Below are positions 38,741 through 47,389 of a stretch of DNA of 64,000 nt, piece after piece. Origin of the DNA: CAWIMX01 sp963792785. Lineage in GTDB: Bacteria > Acidobacteriota > Vicinamibacteria > Vicinamibacterales > CAVVIG01. A program made the translations under genes and the position numbers. The notes below the pieces were generated by a model. That model did not search any database, had not been told where the DNA came from, and saw nothing but the letters and a program-made list of their open reading frames with translations. The stretch covers positions 124,001-188,000 of the forward strand of contig CAWBXO010000001.1 in NCBI GenBank assembly GCA_963792785.1. Reading direction: 5' to 3'. Numbering within the stretch: position 1 is the stretch's first letter; every line of letters starts with the position of its first letter.

Positions 38741-39052
38741 AACGGAGGCATGTGTATAGCTTGAATGTGTCTTTGCTGACAAGTCGGCCACGTCGGTCTG
38801 CACGGAGAATCTCGTCCGGCGTGTGGTGGCCGCCGATCTTGATTTCCACGGCCGCTCTGAGGCAGGATCCCGCGGATCGGTAAGTCCTTCGGTAAGTCCT
38901 ACCGTCCACCTCATCCTTCGTGACGCCGCCCTCCGCAGCGAGCGCGCGGCATCGACTGATGGCATGTGCTGTGCTTTCCCCCGGGCGTCGAATGGCCGGC
39001 GGCGCCGGTTCAGGTGCCGTGCGGCGATTCTGACACGGAAGGGAGATGAGCC
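38741..39052. promoter_or_regulatory. 312-bp divergent intergenic region
   Basis: I see no convincing gene. It contains the kinase promoter (38753-38782) and a direct repeat of GGTAAGTCC (38879-38887 and 38891-38899, 12 bp apart) of unknown meaning. A minus-strand reading frame across it has no family-like features. Confidence 0.4.
38753..38782 (-). promoter_or_regulatory. Sigma-70-type promoter of the kinase/regulator operon
   Basis: On the minus strand TTGTCA (38777-38782) and TATACA (38753-38758) are 18 bp apart, close to TTGACA-N17-TATAAT. The start would be near 38746, nearly at the kinase ATG 38740. Confidence 0.5.
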
Positions 39053-39361
39053 ATGTCAAGGCACACGCGCGCCCGGCTAGCCCCGTGGGCCCTCGCCTTC
39101 GTCATCGCGATGTCGGTGGCCGCCTGCGGACGGACGGTCATCGCGTCGATGGACGACCAGGCGATCACAACCCGCGTGAGGACGGCGCTGCTGAACGAGC
39201 CGAATCTGGCGGCTCGCGACATCGGCGTGGCGACGGTGCAACACGTCGTCACCCTGTCTGGCACGGTGCCCACCGCGGCGGAGCGCGATCGCGCGATCGC
39301 GGTGGCCCGGGGCGCGGGCGGCGTCAGCGACGTGCACTCCGAGTTGCGGGTTCAGCCCTGA
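39053..39361 (+). CDS. BON-domain lipoprotein
   Basis: The 102-residue protein has a lipoprotein signal (AFVIAMSVAAC, lipidated Cys25) and one BON domain (ITTRVRTALLNEPNLAARDI, then VVTLSGTVPTAAERDRAI) as in OsmY-type proteins that bind membranes or surfaces in the periplasm. GGGAGATGAG lies just upstream of ATG 39053. It is a single-domain version; OsmY has two. It probably has an envelope-stress role. Confidence 0.85.
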   Translation: MSRHTRARLAPWALAFVIAMSVAACGRTVIASMDDQAITTRVRTALLNEPNLAARDIGVATVQHVVTLSGTVPTAAERDRAIAVARGAGGVSDVHSELRVQP

Positions 39362-39393
39362 GACTGAGGTGACGCCGACGCCGTGCCATTCGG

Positions 39394-39399
39394 TATCAT
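39394..39399 (+). promoter_or_regulatory. -10 box of a probably leaderless J-domain gene
   Basis: TATCAT ends exactly six bases before the GTG at 39406, where transcription would begin. No ribosome-binding site is present. The -35 is not clear. Confidence 0.45.
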
Positions 39400-39405
39400 C
39401 GGCGC

Positions 39406-40146
39406 GTGACGACCCTCGCGCGCTTCGGGCAGCCGCTCGAAGACGACATGGACGGCCTGCGGGCGCGACTGGCCGAGCTCGAAACGGCGCTCGGCGAGCG
39501 GGCCGGCGAGATCGCCCGGGCGAAAGCCGGCCTCGACGCGTTCCGGATCCGGTACCGCAGCGAGGTGGGCCTCCTGCACGAGCAGCTCGACGAGCTGGAG
39601 CGCGCCATCGCGGACGCGGAGCTGGACGAAGCCGCCCGGCGCATGCAGGATCGCACCGTTCCCCCCGGCACGGCGCCCGCGAGCGCGGCGTCCGAGCCCC
39701 AGCCGCGGTTCACCTCTGACGCCGTTCGCCGCTTGTTTCGCGACGTGGCGAAGGCCATCCACCCCGATCTCGCCCGCGACGACCTGACCCGCGACCGGCG
39801 CCACGCGCTCATGGTCGAAGCCAACCGGGCGTACGCGCTCGGTGACGAAGAGCGTCTCCGCTCGATTCTCCAGGCGTGGGAGGGCGGTCCCGAAACCGTG
39901 CAGGGGAGCGATCCCGAGGCGGCGCGCCGGCGGCTCGTCCGTCGGATGGCGCAGATCGAGGAGCAGCTCGATCTGTGCGCCGGCGACCTGGCGGCGCTGC
40001 AGGACTTGCCGTTGTGGAAGCTGAAAGTGATGGTCGACGAGGCCGCCGCCCGCGGCAAGGATCTGGTGAGCGACATGGTCCGGCGCCTGAAGCGCGACAT
40101 CCTGGTCGCGCGCAATCGCCTGGACGCGATCCGGCCGCGGCCATAG
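39406..40146 (+). CDS. J-domain-like protein with coiled coils
   Basis: The 246-residue protein starts at GTG 39406. Residues about 10-75 form a coiled coil (LRARLAELETALGERAGEI). A DnaJ-like domain (about 100-160) has RLFRDVAKAIHPDLA with the HPD motif near residue 119. A second helical coiled-coil region follows to the end. Proteins of this plan recruit DnaK-type chaperones to unknown clients. There is no Gly/Phe or zinc region. It stands alone before the dehydrogenase gene. Confidence 0.8.
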   Translation: MTTLARFGQPLEDDMDGLRARLAELETALGERAGEIARAKAGLDAFRIRYRSEVGLLHEQLDELERAIADAELDEAARRMQDRTVPPGTAPASAASEPQPRFTSDAVRRLFRDVAKAIHPDLARDDLTRDRRHALMVEANRAYALGDEERLRSILQAWEGGPETVQGSDPEAARRRLVRRMAQIEEQLDLCAGDLAALQDLPLWKLKVMVDEAAARGKDLVSDMVRRLKRDILVARNRLDAIRPRP

Positions 40147-40178
40147 GGTCCGCGCCCGCGCCGCGCCGCCGGGCCCGA

Positions 40179-40184
40179 TAGAAT
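40179..40184 (+). promoter_or_regulatory. -10 box of a probably leaderless dehydrogenase gene
   Basis: TAGAAT ends six bases before ATG 40191 and there is no ribosome-binding site in between. The -35 is unclear. Confidence 0.4.
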
Positions 40185-40190
40185 GCTGGC

Positions 40191-41108
40191 ATGGCCACCA
40201 TCGGCATCATCGGCACGGGCTGGGTCGGCGCGAGCGTTGCGATCTCGACGCTGCACGCCGGCGTCGCGGGCCGGCTCCTCCTGAGCGACGCCCGCGCGGA
40301 GGTCGCCGAGGGCGAGGCGATGGACCTTCGCCACGGCGCCTCGTTCTTTCCCTCAGCCTCCGTCGAGGCCGTGCCGATCGAGGCGATGCGCGACGCCGAC
40401 GCCGTCGTCGTGGCGGCCGGACGCGGCGGTCGGCCGGACGAGACGCGTCTCGACCTGCTGCGCGACAACGCCGAGACGGCGCGCACGATCGGCCGGCAGC
40501 TCGCCGGCTTTCAGGGCGTGCTCATCGTCGTCGCCAACCCGGTCGACGTGCTGACCTGGGCCGTGCGGGAAGCGACTGGTCTGCCGCCATCTCGCGTGCT
40601 CGGGACGGGCACCATGCTCGACACGGCGCGGCTGCGCCAGGCACTCGGACGCGAACTGTCCGTTGATCCACGATCCATCCACGCGCAGGTCGTCGGCGAG
40701 CACGGCGACTCTGAAGTGGTGCTCTGGTCGGGCGCCCGTGTCGGCGGCGTGGCCGTCCGCGACTGGGCCGGCTGGAAGACGGATCGCGAGACGGCGCTGG
40801 CGGAGGAAGTCCGCCGCGCGGCGTACGAGATCATCAAGCGCAAGGGCGCGACCAACCACGCGATCGGCCTGGTCACCGCCGCGTTGCTGCGGACGATCCT
40901 GCGCGACGAGCGGCGGGTTCTCACCGTGTCGCGCGTCCAGGACGAGGGGCCCGCCGCGGGCGTCGCGATCTCGCTCCCCGCGATCGTCGGCCGGAACGGC
41001 GCCGAGCGTGTGGTCGAGCCGTCGATGGACGCCGGCGAGCGGGCCGCCTTCGACCGCTCGGTGGGCGTGATACAGGCGGCCCAGGGGTCCGTGCCTGGGC
41101 CGGCCTGA
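40191..41108 (+). CDS. L-lactate/malate-type dehydrogenase
   Basis: The 305-residue NAD-dependent 2-hydroxyacid dehydrogenase has the Rossmann motif IGIIGTGWVGASVA, Asp for NAD ribose in LLLSDA, VVANPVDVLTW, the family segment VLGTGTMLDTARLR and the catalytic His in GEHGDSEV. Overall it is closer to lactate than malate dehydrogenase. The specificity position that is Gln in lactate enzymes and Arg in malate enzymes is Gly here (AGRGGRPDETR), so the natural substrate is uncertain and may be a bulkier 2-oxoacid. Confidence 0.88.
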   Translation: MATIGIIGTGWVGASVAISTLHAGVAGRLLLSDARAEVAEGEAMDLRHGASFFPSASVEAVPIEAMRDADAVVVAAGRGGRPDETRLDLLRDNAETARTIGRQLAGFQGVLIVVANPVDVLTWAVREATGLPPSRVLGTGTMLDTARLRQALGRELSVDPRSIHAQVVGEHGDSEVVLWSGARVGGVAVRDWAGWKTDRETALAEEVRRAAYEIIKRKGATNHAIGLVTAALLRTILRDERRVLTVSRVQDEGPAAGVAISLPAIVGRNGAERVVEPSMDAGERAAFDRSVGVIQAAQGSVPGPA

Positions 41109-41118
41109 CGCGCTGCTG

Positions 41119-41360
41119 CTATTCGAGGCTCTTCTTCATGTCGACGAGCAGGGCGACGTAGATCCCGTGGCAGAAGTCCCCGGTCGGCCCATCGTTCTTC
41201 TGCCAGGCCGACGACCACTGCACGAATGTTCCACCGCCCTCGGTGATCGGGCTCGCCGACACTCGACCGACATAGTTGCTGACGTCCGCCTTCGAGACCG
41301 GCGACGGCCCGTCGTCGAAGCTCCGAGAAACGATGCGGTGATGGTTGGCGGCCCGGCACC
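41119..41360 (-). pseudogene. C-terminal remnant of an SRPBCC (START-like) protein
   Basis: About 75 codons ending at the TAG 41119-41121 read like the last strands and helix of an SRPBCC fold (HHRIVSRSFDDG, SNYVGRVSASPI, GGTFVQWSSAW, then IYVALLVDMKKSLE). No start codon or N-terminal two thirds can be found upstream, where the antiporter gene begins its 3' end. It looks like a decayed gene; a short functional protein is less likely. Confidence 0.4.
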
Positions 41361-41372
41361 GCGCCAAGGCCT

Positions 41373-42380
41373 TCAGGATAATAGTCGCAGCAGCAACACT
41401 GCGATTCCATAGATTGTCCCGATGGCAATCGTGTCCCAGGAGAGCCGGAACCGCTTGCGGCTGGCGCGGACGGTGACCCCGATGATCGCCACGGCCGTCA
41501 TCATGATCGCGGCCGCGACCGACACGAGGTGCGCGGAGGACACGGCGCTCAGCAGCGTGCCGTGCACGTCCACGAGATCGTCGATGCCGAGAATCGCCAC
41601 GTTGAAGAGGTTGCTGCCGAACAGATTTGCGGCGGCCATGTCCACGGCGCCTATCCGCGCCGCCGCGATCGAGACGACGATCTCGGGCAGGGAGGTGGTC
41701 GCGGCGACGAAGAGGCTGCCCACGAACGTGCTGCCGAGGCCGGTCGCGCGCGCCAGCGCCTCGCCGGTCCCGGGCAGGTAGGCCGCGGCCGCCACCAGCA
41801 CGCCCGCCGTCGCGGCATAGCGCAGGATCGCCGTCCGCACCGAGACGTCCGCGTAGCTCTCCTGCGCGGCGAGTTCGCGGCCGATGGCGCCGAGGCGCGC
41901 GCGCTCGAAGACGAAGATCGTCCGCATCGACAGCACGTAGATGCCGATGAAGATCAGGCTGTGGATCCCGATCCACCCGATCGCCGGCGCGTGCGGCCCG
42001 GCGACGATGGCGAGCGCGACCAGGCCGAGCTGCACGATCCCGAACGCCGCCGTCAGCACGTGCCCCTGATGGATCCGCGTCGAGAGCGGCACTTCGTACC
42101 GCAGGTCGAGGGCGGCCAGGATCACGAGGTTGAACATGCAGCTGCCGATCGCGTCGCCGGCGGCGAGGTCGCGCGCGCCGTACAGCACCACCGCGCTCGT
42201 GCCGGTGATGAGCTCTGGCAGCGACGTCACGCCGGCCATCAGCAGCAGCCCGACGAAGGTGCCGCCCACGCCGGTTTTCTCCGCGATCATGTCGCCGTAG
42301 CGCGACAGGCGCACGCCGGACCACAGGATGACGGCCGAAATGGCCAGGAACTGGAGCGTGAGCCCGGGCAGCGTGGTCAT
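41373..42380 (-). CDS. Ca2+/cation antiporter (CaCA family, YrbG type)
   Basis: The 335-residue membrane protein has about ten helices in two inverted halves. Each half carries the family alpha repeat: GGTFVGLLLMAGVTSLPELITG (about 38-58) and STFVGSLFVAATTSLPEIV with GAVDMAAANLFGSNLFN (about 215-265), including the conserved Glu residues that bind Ca2+. It exchanges Ca2+ or another cation against Na+ or H+. ATG 42380 overlaps the P-type ATPase stop (ATGA), so the two cation pumps form an operon. Confidence 0.92.
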   Translation of the reverse strand: MTTLPGLTLQFLAISAVILWSGVRLSRYGDMIAEKTGVGGTFVGLLLMAGVTSLPELITGTSAVVLYGARDLAAGDAIGSCMFNLVILAALDLRYEVPLSTRIHQGHVLTAAFGIVQLGLVALAIVAGPHAPAIGWIGIHSLIFIGIYVLSMRTIFVFERARLGAIGRELAAQESYADVSVRTAILRYAATAGVLVAAAAYLPGTGEALARATGLGSTFVGSLFVAATTSLPEIVVSIAAARIGAVDMAAANLFGSNLFNVAILGIDDLVDVHGTLLSAVSSAHLVSVAAAIMMTAVAIIGVTVRASRKRFRLSWDTIAIGTIYGIAVLLLRLLS

Positions 42381-44977
42381 GGGCGCCGCCCCAACCGTAA
42401 CACCTGACCGACGATCGCGGGCGCCGCCGACGCCGCGATGACCACGGCCCACGCCTCAACGCCGAGCGGCACCGTCCGGAGGATGTGCTGGAGGGGCGCG
42501 AAGTGGACGGCCAGCAGCTGCAGGCCCGCGGCGAGGACGACGGCGGCGAGGGCGTAGCGGTTCGAGACGGCGCGCGCGGGCACGAGCGCGGAATACCGGC
42601 TGCGCGCCGTGCCGAGGTGGAAGATCTGGGCGAACGCGAGCGTCGTGAACGCGACCGTCGCGGCCTCCGCCGGCGCGCGGCCGAGCGCCCAGAGGAACGC
42701 GGCGAGCGAGGAGGCCGTGATGAGCGCGCCGTAGCCGCCGACGCGGCGGAGAAACGGCGCCGTCAGGAGCGACGACCGCGGATCCCGCGGCGGGTGCTGC
42801 ATCACGTTGGGGTCCGACGGCTCCATCGCCAGCGCGAGCGCGGGCAGGGTGTCCGTGACGAGATTCAGATAGAGGATCTGGAGCGGGAGCAGCACCGGCG
42901 GCAGGCCGGCCAGACCCGCGATGAGCAGGACGGCGATTTCGGCGACGTTGCAGCTGAACAGGTAGAAGACGAACTTGCGGATGTTCGCCTCGATCGCGCG
43001 GCCCTCCTCGACCGCCGCCGCGATGGTCTCGAAGCGGTCGTCCTGCAGCACGATCGCCGCGGCCTGTTTGGCGACATCCGTGCCGCGGCGCCCCATCGCC
43101 ACACCCACGTCGGCCTTGCGCAGGGCCGGCGCGTCGTTGACGCCGTCACCGAGCATCGCCACGATCTCGCCGCGCGCCTGGAGCGCGGCGACGATGGTCA
43201 GTTTGTCCTCCGGCGTGACGCGGCTGAAGGCGCCCACGCGCCCGACCCGCGCGGCCAGCTCGCCGGTCGACAGCGACGCGAGCTCGCGGCCGTCCATGAC
43301 TTCGGCCACCTCGGCTCCCGCGGCCGCGTCGTCGATGAGCGTCAGCTCGCGGGCCACCGCCTCGGCCGTGAGCCGCTGATCGCCGGTGATCATCACCGTC
43401 CGCAGCCCGGCGCCGCGCAGCCGCAGGATCGTGTCCCGCACGCCGGGCGCCGGCGGATCCATCAGGCCGAGGAAGCCGACGAACGTCAGCCCGGTGAGTG
43501 CCGGCTCCGACGCCGCCGCGACGGTACCGCTGGCCACCGCCAGCACCCGCAGGCCGGCCGACGCCAGTTCCGCGTTCACGCCCTCGAGGCGCCCCCGCTC
43601 GTCGTCGCCCAGCGCGCTCATCTCGAGAATCTGCCCTGGCGCTCCCTTCACCGAGGCGACGATGGCGCCGCGTTCGTCGTGGAACGACGCCATCACCCGT
43701 CGCTCGCTCGAAAACGGCACGAGGCCGATCGCGGGCCGTTCGTCGTGCAGGGCGGCGGCGTCGAGGCCGATGCGTCCCGCGGCCGCGTAGATCGCGGCGT
43801 CCACCGGGTCGCGCGCGCCCGCGCCGTCCTCCGTCCGTTCGGCCTGCCCGCGGCTGGCGAGGGCGGCCGCCTCGAGCACGCGCCGCAGCGCGGGGTCGGG
43901 CGCCGGCGCGATCGTGTCGCCCAGCCGGTAGTCGCGCGCGCCCGTCCACACGCGCACCACGGTCATGTCGCCCGAGGTCAGCGTGCGCGTCTTGTCCGTG
44001 CACACGACGGTCGTCGAACCGAGCGCCTCGACCGCGGGCAGCCGGCGAACCAGCGCGTGACGCCGCGCCATCCGGCGCAGGCCGACCGCCAGCGCGATGG
44101 TCGCCACCGCCGGCAGCGCCTCGGGCACCGCCGCGACCGCGAGCGCGATGGCGGTCTCGATGACGAGTCCCAGCGGCTCGCCGTGCAGGGCCCCGAGCAC
44201 GCCGACGAGCGCCGCGACACCGAGCGAGAGCCAGACCAGGCGACGCCCCAGCGCGTCGAGCCGGCGTTCGAGCGGGGTCTGCTCCTCCTCGAGGCCCGAC
44301 AGCAGGGCGCCCACGCGTCCGATCTCCGTCAGGCCCCCCGTCGCGGTGACGACGGCGCGGCCGGTCCCGGCCGCCACCATCGAGCCCTTGTAGATCATGT
44401 TGACGCGATCGGCGAGCAGCGTCGCGGCGTCGAGGACCGCGTCCGCGCGCTTGTGGATCGGCAGCGACTCGCCGGTCAACGCGGCTTCGTCGAGCCGCAG
44501 GTCGATCGCGGCGAGCAGCCGCGCGTCGGCGGGCACGGCCTGGCCGGGCCGCAGGTCCACGACGTCGCCGGGCACGATCCCGTCGGCGGCGATGACCTCG
44601 AGCCCGCCGTTGCGCCGCACCGTCGCGCGCGGGATGTCGTACTGGAGCAGCGCGTCCATCGACTGCCGCGCGCGGTACTCGGTGGCGAACCCGATCGCGG
44701 CGTTCAGCAGGAGGACGGCGGCGATCGCCGCGGCCTCGACGAAGTCGCCGAGGGCGACCGACAACACGGCCGCCGCCGCGAGCAGCAGCACGATGATGCT
44801 GGTGAACTGCTCGCGCAGGATGCGCCAGCCGGACGTGCGGCGGGCGCGGGGGAGGCGGTTCGGCCCGACGCGGGCCAGCCGGGCCGCCGCTTCACGCGTG
44901 TCGAGGCCCTCGGCGGCGGAGTCCAGGCGGGTGAGCGCCTCGCGCGCGTCGAGGGCGTGCCAGGATGCGTCGGTCAT
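42377..44977 (-). CDS. P-type cation (Ca2+-like) ATPase with DKTRT in place of DKTGT
   Basis: The 866-residue protein has the cation-ATPase N domain (SWHALDAREALTRLD), the actuator loop TGESLPIHK, the nucleotide site KGAPGQIL, the hinge MLGDGVNDAPAL and about ten helices, with a C-terminal cation ATPase domain. This fits PMCA/SERCA-like Ca2+ pumps. The phosphorylation motif reads D328-K-T-R331-T-L-T, with Arg for the invariant Gly, caused by codon CGC in place of GGC (position 43987). Everything else looks functional. Either pump chemistry is impaired, or the base is a sequence error. It is cotranscribed with the antiporter. Confidence 0.92.
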   Translation of the reverse strand: MTDASWHALDAREALTRLDSAAEGLDTREAAARLARVGPNRLPRARRTSGWRILREQFTSIIVLLLAAAAVLSVALGDFVEAAAIAAVLLLNAAIGFATEYRARQSMDALLQYDIPRATVRRNGGLEVIAADGIVPGDVVDLRPGQAVPADARLLAAIDLRLDEAALTGESLPIHKRADAVLDAATLLADRVNMIYKGSMVAAGTGRAVVTATGGLTEIGRVGALLSGLEEEQTPLERRLDALGRRLVWLSLGVAALVGVLGALHGEPLGLVIETAIALAVAAVPEALPAVATIALAVGLRRMARRHALVRRLPAVEALGSTTVVCTDKTRTLTSGDMTVVRVWTGARDYRLGDTIAPAPDPALRRVLEAAALASRGQAERTEDGAGARDPVDAAIYAAAGRIGLDAAALHDERPAIGLVPFSSERRVMASFHDERGAIVASVKGAPGQILEMSALGDDERGRLEGVNAELASAGLRVLAVASGTVAAASEPALTGLTFVGFLGLMDPPAPGVRDTILRLRGAGLRTVMITGDQRLTAEAVARELTLIDDAAAGAEVAEVMDGRELASLSTGELAARVGRVGAFSRVTPEDKLTIVAALQARGEIVAMLGDGVNDAPALRKADVGVAMGRRGTDVAKQAAAIVLQDDRFETIAAAVEEGRAIEANIRKFVFYLFSCNVAEIAVLLIAGLAGLPPVLLPLQILYLNLVTDTLPALALAMEPSDPNVMQHPPRDPRSSLLTAPFLRRVGGYGALITASSLAAFLWALGRAPAEAATVAFTTLAFAQIFHLGTARSRYSALVPARAVSNRYALAAVVLAAGLQLLAVHFAPLQHILRTVPLGVEAWAVVIAASAAPAIVGQVLRLGRRP

Positions 44978-45015
44978 CCGAATCTGATGCGAGTGTACGT
45001 CCGACGGCCCGGGCG

Positions 45016-47289
45016 TCAGGCGCCGGGTCGGTGCAGGGCTTCGCGCGGCTGCGCCGCGACGCGGGCCGGGCGCCTCCGCGTCTGTCCGGCCGTGGAGAGC
45101 AGGGCCGCCAGAAACTGGCGGACGGCTTTCTGGTCGGTGAGCGCGTGGCGCGCCACGGTCTGGCCGCCGCCGACGCGAATCGTCGTGCTGGTTTCCGGCA
45201 GCGCCGCGAACATCTCCTCATCCGTCGTGTCGTCGCCGATGGCGATCAGATGGGAGGGGTGCGCCAGCTCGTCGAGCACCTGCCGCGCCACGAGGCCCTT
45301 CGACGCGCCCTGCGGACGCAGCTCGAGGACCATGTGGCCGTCGAGCAGGTCGATGGGGGCGTCGCCCAGCTCCTCCGCGACGCGCTCGCGGATCCGCGTG
45401 CGCTGCCGCGAGGCGAGCTCCTGATCCGACAGGCGGTAGTGCCAGGCGAGCCCGGCCCCTTTCTCCTCCACCAGGGATCCGGGCGTCTCGGCGGCAATCG
45501 CCTTCAGGATCGCCCGCGCCCGCGTTTTCCACGCCGGCGCCTGCGGCACGCGCCACTGCCACGGCTGCCCGAAGGGGCGGCGCACCGCGCCGTGCTCGGC
45601 CCAGAGGCCGACGGGCAGGTCGCCGAACCAGCGGTCCGCGGTTTCGCGCGACCGGCCGGTGACCATGTGTACGTCGATCTGCGGATGCGCGGCCAGCGAA
45701 TTCAGCAGGCGCATCAGGCCGGCGTCGGGCACCGCGAGCTCCGGCGAGGCCGCGTACGGCACGAGCGTGCCGTCGTAGTCGAGGAGCAAGGTCACGTGGC
45801 CGTCGCTCGCGGACCGGCCGCTGTCGACCGACGCGAGCGCGGGCACGCCGGGGCCCGTGAGCGCCTGGGCGGCCGGTTCGCCCGACTCGAGCTGCTCCAG
45901 GAACGCCTCGGCCCAGAGCGCGATCGACGACTGCTGCACGCGCGCGCGCAGCGCGCGCATGCGCCGGCGGCGCTCGTCGGCCGGCAGCGCGAGCGCGCGC
46001 GCCATCGCGTCGGCCACGCCCTCGATGTCGTAGGGGTTCACCATCAGCGCGTCGACCAGCTCGTCGGCGGCCCCCGCGAACTCGCTCAGGAGCAGGACCC
46101 CGTCATCGTCGATCCGGGACGCGCAGAACTCCTTCGCGACGAGGTTCATGCCGTCGCGCAGCGGCGTGACGACCATCACGTCGGCCGCCCGGTAGAGCGC
46201 CACCAGCTCGCGGCGCGAGATGGAGCGGAACAGGTAGTGAATCGGCACGGCGTCCACCGAGCCGAACTGGCCGTTGATCCGGCCGATCAGTTCGTCCAGC
46301 TCCTTGCGGAACGTGTGGTACGCGCGGACGTCGATCCGCGACGGCACCGCCACCTGGATGAACCGGACGCGGTCGCGCATCGCCGGCTCGCGCTCGAGCA
46401 GGCGCTGGAAGGCGAGCAGCCGGCGCGGGATGCCCTTCGTGTAGTCGAGGCGATCGACGCCGAGGAAGATCTTGCGGCCGTGCGCCTCGCTGCGGATCGT
46501 CTCGGCCCGGGCGCGGACGTCGAGGTCGCTCGCCAGCATCGCGAACCGCTCGTCGTCGATGCCCATCGGGAAGGCCCCGACGCGGACCGTGCGGCCCTGC
46601 CACCAGAAATGATCGACCGAGGTCTTGAGCGCCGCCAGTTGCTGCACGACTTTCGTGAAGTGGCGCGCGTAGGACGGCGTGTGGAAGCCGATGAGGTCCG
46701 CGCCGAGCAGCCCCTCGAGGATCGCCTGGCGCCACGGGAGCGCCCGAAAGACGTCGGGCGCGGGGAAGGGGATGTGCAGGAAGAACCCGATACGCGCCTG
46801 CGGCAGGCGGTCGCGCAGCAGCCGCGGGAGCAGCAGCAGGTGATAGTCGTGCACCCAGATCCGATCGCCCGGCCGCCATTCGGCCGCCACCTGGTCCGCG
46901 AACTTCTCGTTGGCGCGCTGGTAGGCGCGCCAGCCGCCGCCGTCGATCGGGACGCGATCCTGCAGGTAATGAAAGAGCGGCCAGACGACGCCGTTCGAGA
47001 AGCCGTCGTAGTAGCCCGCGATCTCGCGTTGCGAAAAGTAGACGGGGAGGAGCGAGCGCTCGCGGAGGCGCGCGTCGATCTCCCGGCCCTGCTCGTGGGA
47101 CGCCTGCGAGACGTCGCCCGGCCACCCGATCCAGAGGGTGGGGTGGTGGGCGCGAATGCCCTCGACGCCCGTGGCCAGGCCGCCGGTGGACTGGACGAAC
47201 TCCGGTCGCCCGGCCTTCCAGCGCACCGAAACGGGCAGCCGGTTGGACACAATGAGGAGGCGGGGATCGGAAGACTCCGGCGGGCGCAT
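45016..47289 (-). CDS. Trehalose-6-phosphate synthase / trehalose phosphatase fusion
   Basis: The 757-residue enzyme joins the two steps of trehalose synthesis. Residues 1-470 are a GT20 synthase (LLIVSNRLPVSV, STGGLATGVEG, WVHDYHLLLLPR, GVDRLDYTKGI). Residues about 495-757 are a HAD-type phosphatase with the nucleophile motif LLLDYDGTLVPY and late GDDTTDEEMFAAL. It makes trehalose from UDP-glucose and glucose 6-phosphate for osmotic or drying stress. ATG 47289 starts six bases after a -10 box, so the mRNA is probably leaderless. It is divergent from the TetR gene. Confidence 0.95.
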   Translation of the reverse strand: MRPPESSDPRLLIVSNRLPVSVRWKAGRPEFVQSTGGLATGVEGIRAHHPTLWIGWPGDVSQASHEQGREIDARLRERSLLPVYFSQREIAGYYDGFSNGVVWPLFHYLQDRVPIDGGGWRAYQRANEKFADQVAAEWRPGDRIWVHDYHLLLLPRLLRDRLPQARIGFFLHIPFPAPDVFRALPWRQAILEGLLGADLIGFHTPSYARHFTKVVQQLAALKTSVDHFWWQGRTVRVGAFPMGIDDERFAMLASDLDVRARAETIRSEAHGRKIFLGVDRLDYTKGIPRRLLAFQRLLEREPAMRDRVRFIQVAVPSRIDVRAYHTFRKELDELIGRINGQFGSVDAVPIHYLFRSISRRELVALYRAADVMVVTPLRDGMNLVAKEFCASRIDDDGVLLLSEFAGAADELVDALMVNPYDIEGVADAMARALALPADERRRRMRALRARVQQSSIALWAEAFLEQLESGEPAAQALTGPGVPALASVDSGRSASDGHVTLLLDYDGTLVPYAASPELAVPDAGLMRLLNSLAAHPQIDVHMVTGRSRETADRWFGDLPVGLWAEHGAVRRPFGQPWQWRVPQAPAWKTRARAILKAIAAETPGSLVEEKGAGLAWHYRLSDQELASRQRTRIRERVAEELGDAPIDLLDGHMVLELRPQGASKGLVARQVLDELAHPSHLIAIGDDTTDEEMFAALPETSTTIRVGGGQTVARHALTDQKAVRQFLAALLSTAGQTRRRPARVAAQPREALHRPGA

Positions 47290-47295
47290 TGTAGG

Positions 47296-47324
47296 ATTAT
47301 GGCCGAAAAACGCTTTGTGTTCAA
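47296..47324 (-). promoter_or_regulatory. Sigma-70-type promoter of the trehalose gene
   Basis: TTGAAC (47319-47324) and CATAAT (47296-47301) on the minus strand are 17 bp apart. The -10 ends six bases before ATG 47289, so transcription should start at or next to the start codon. Confidence 0.65.
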
Positions 47325-47338
47325 ACAATTGGACGCCC

Positions 47339-47367
47339 TTGACATCCGCGGGAACGCGAGGTTACAT
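47339..47367 (+). promoter_or_regulatory. Sigma-70-type promoter of the efflux operon
   Basis: A perfect -35 TTGACA (47339-47344) is followed after 17 bp by TTACAT (47362-47367). The start near 47374 falls on the operator-like palindrome. Confidence 0.55.
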
Positions 47368-47373
47368 TTCGTG

Positions 47374-47389
47374 TTAACTGGATGGTTAA
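47374..47389. promoter_or_regulatory. Candidate TetR operator
   Basis: TTAAC-TGGATG-GTTAA is an inverted repeat covering the likely transcription start and the ATG of the regulator gene. Binding of the encoded TetR protein here would repress the operon. Confidence 0.45.

Noticed and set aside
38715..39059. 114-codon minus-strand frame in the kinase upstream region
   Set aside because: Lies over the predicted promoter and shows no recognisable domain or ribosome site.
41119..42459. 446-codon frame covering the antiporter gene
   Set aside because: Only its last 75 codons look like protein sequence (SRPBCC remnant); the rest is out of frame with the CaCA antiporter, which has full motifs.
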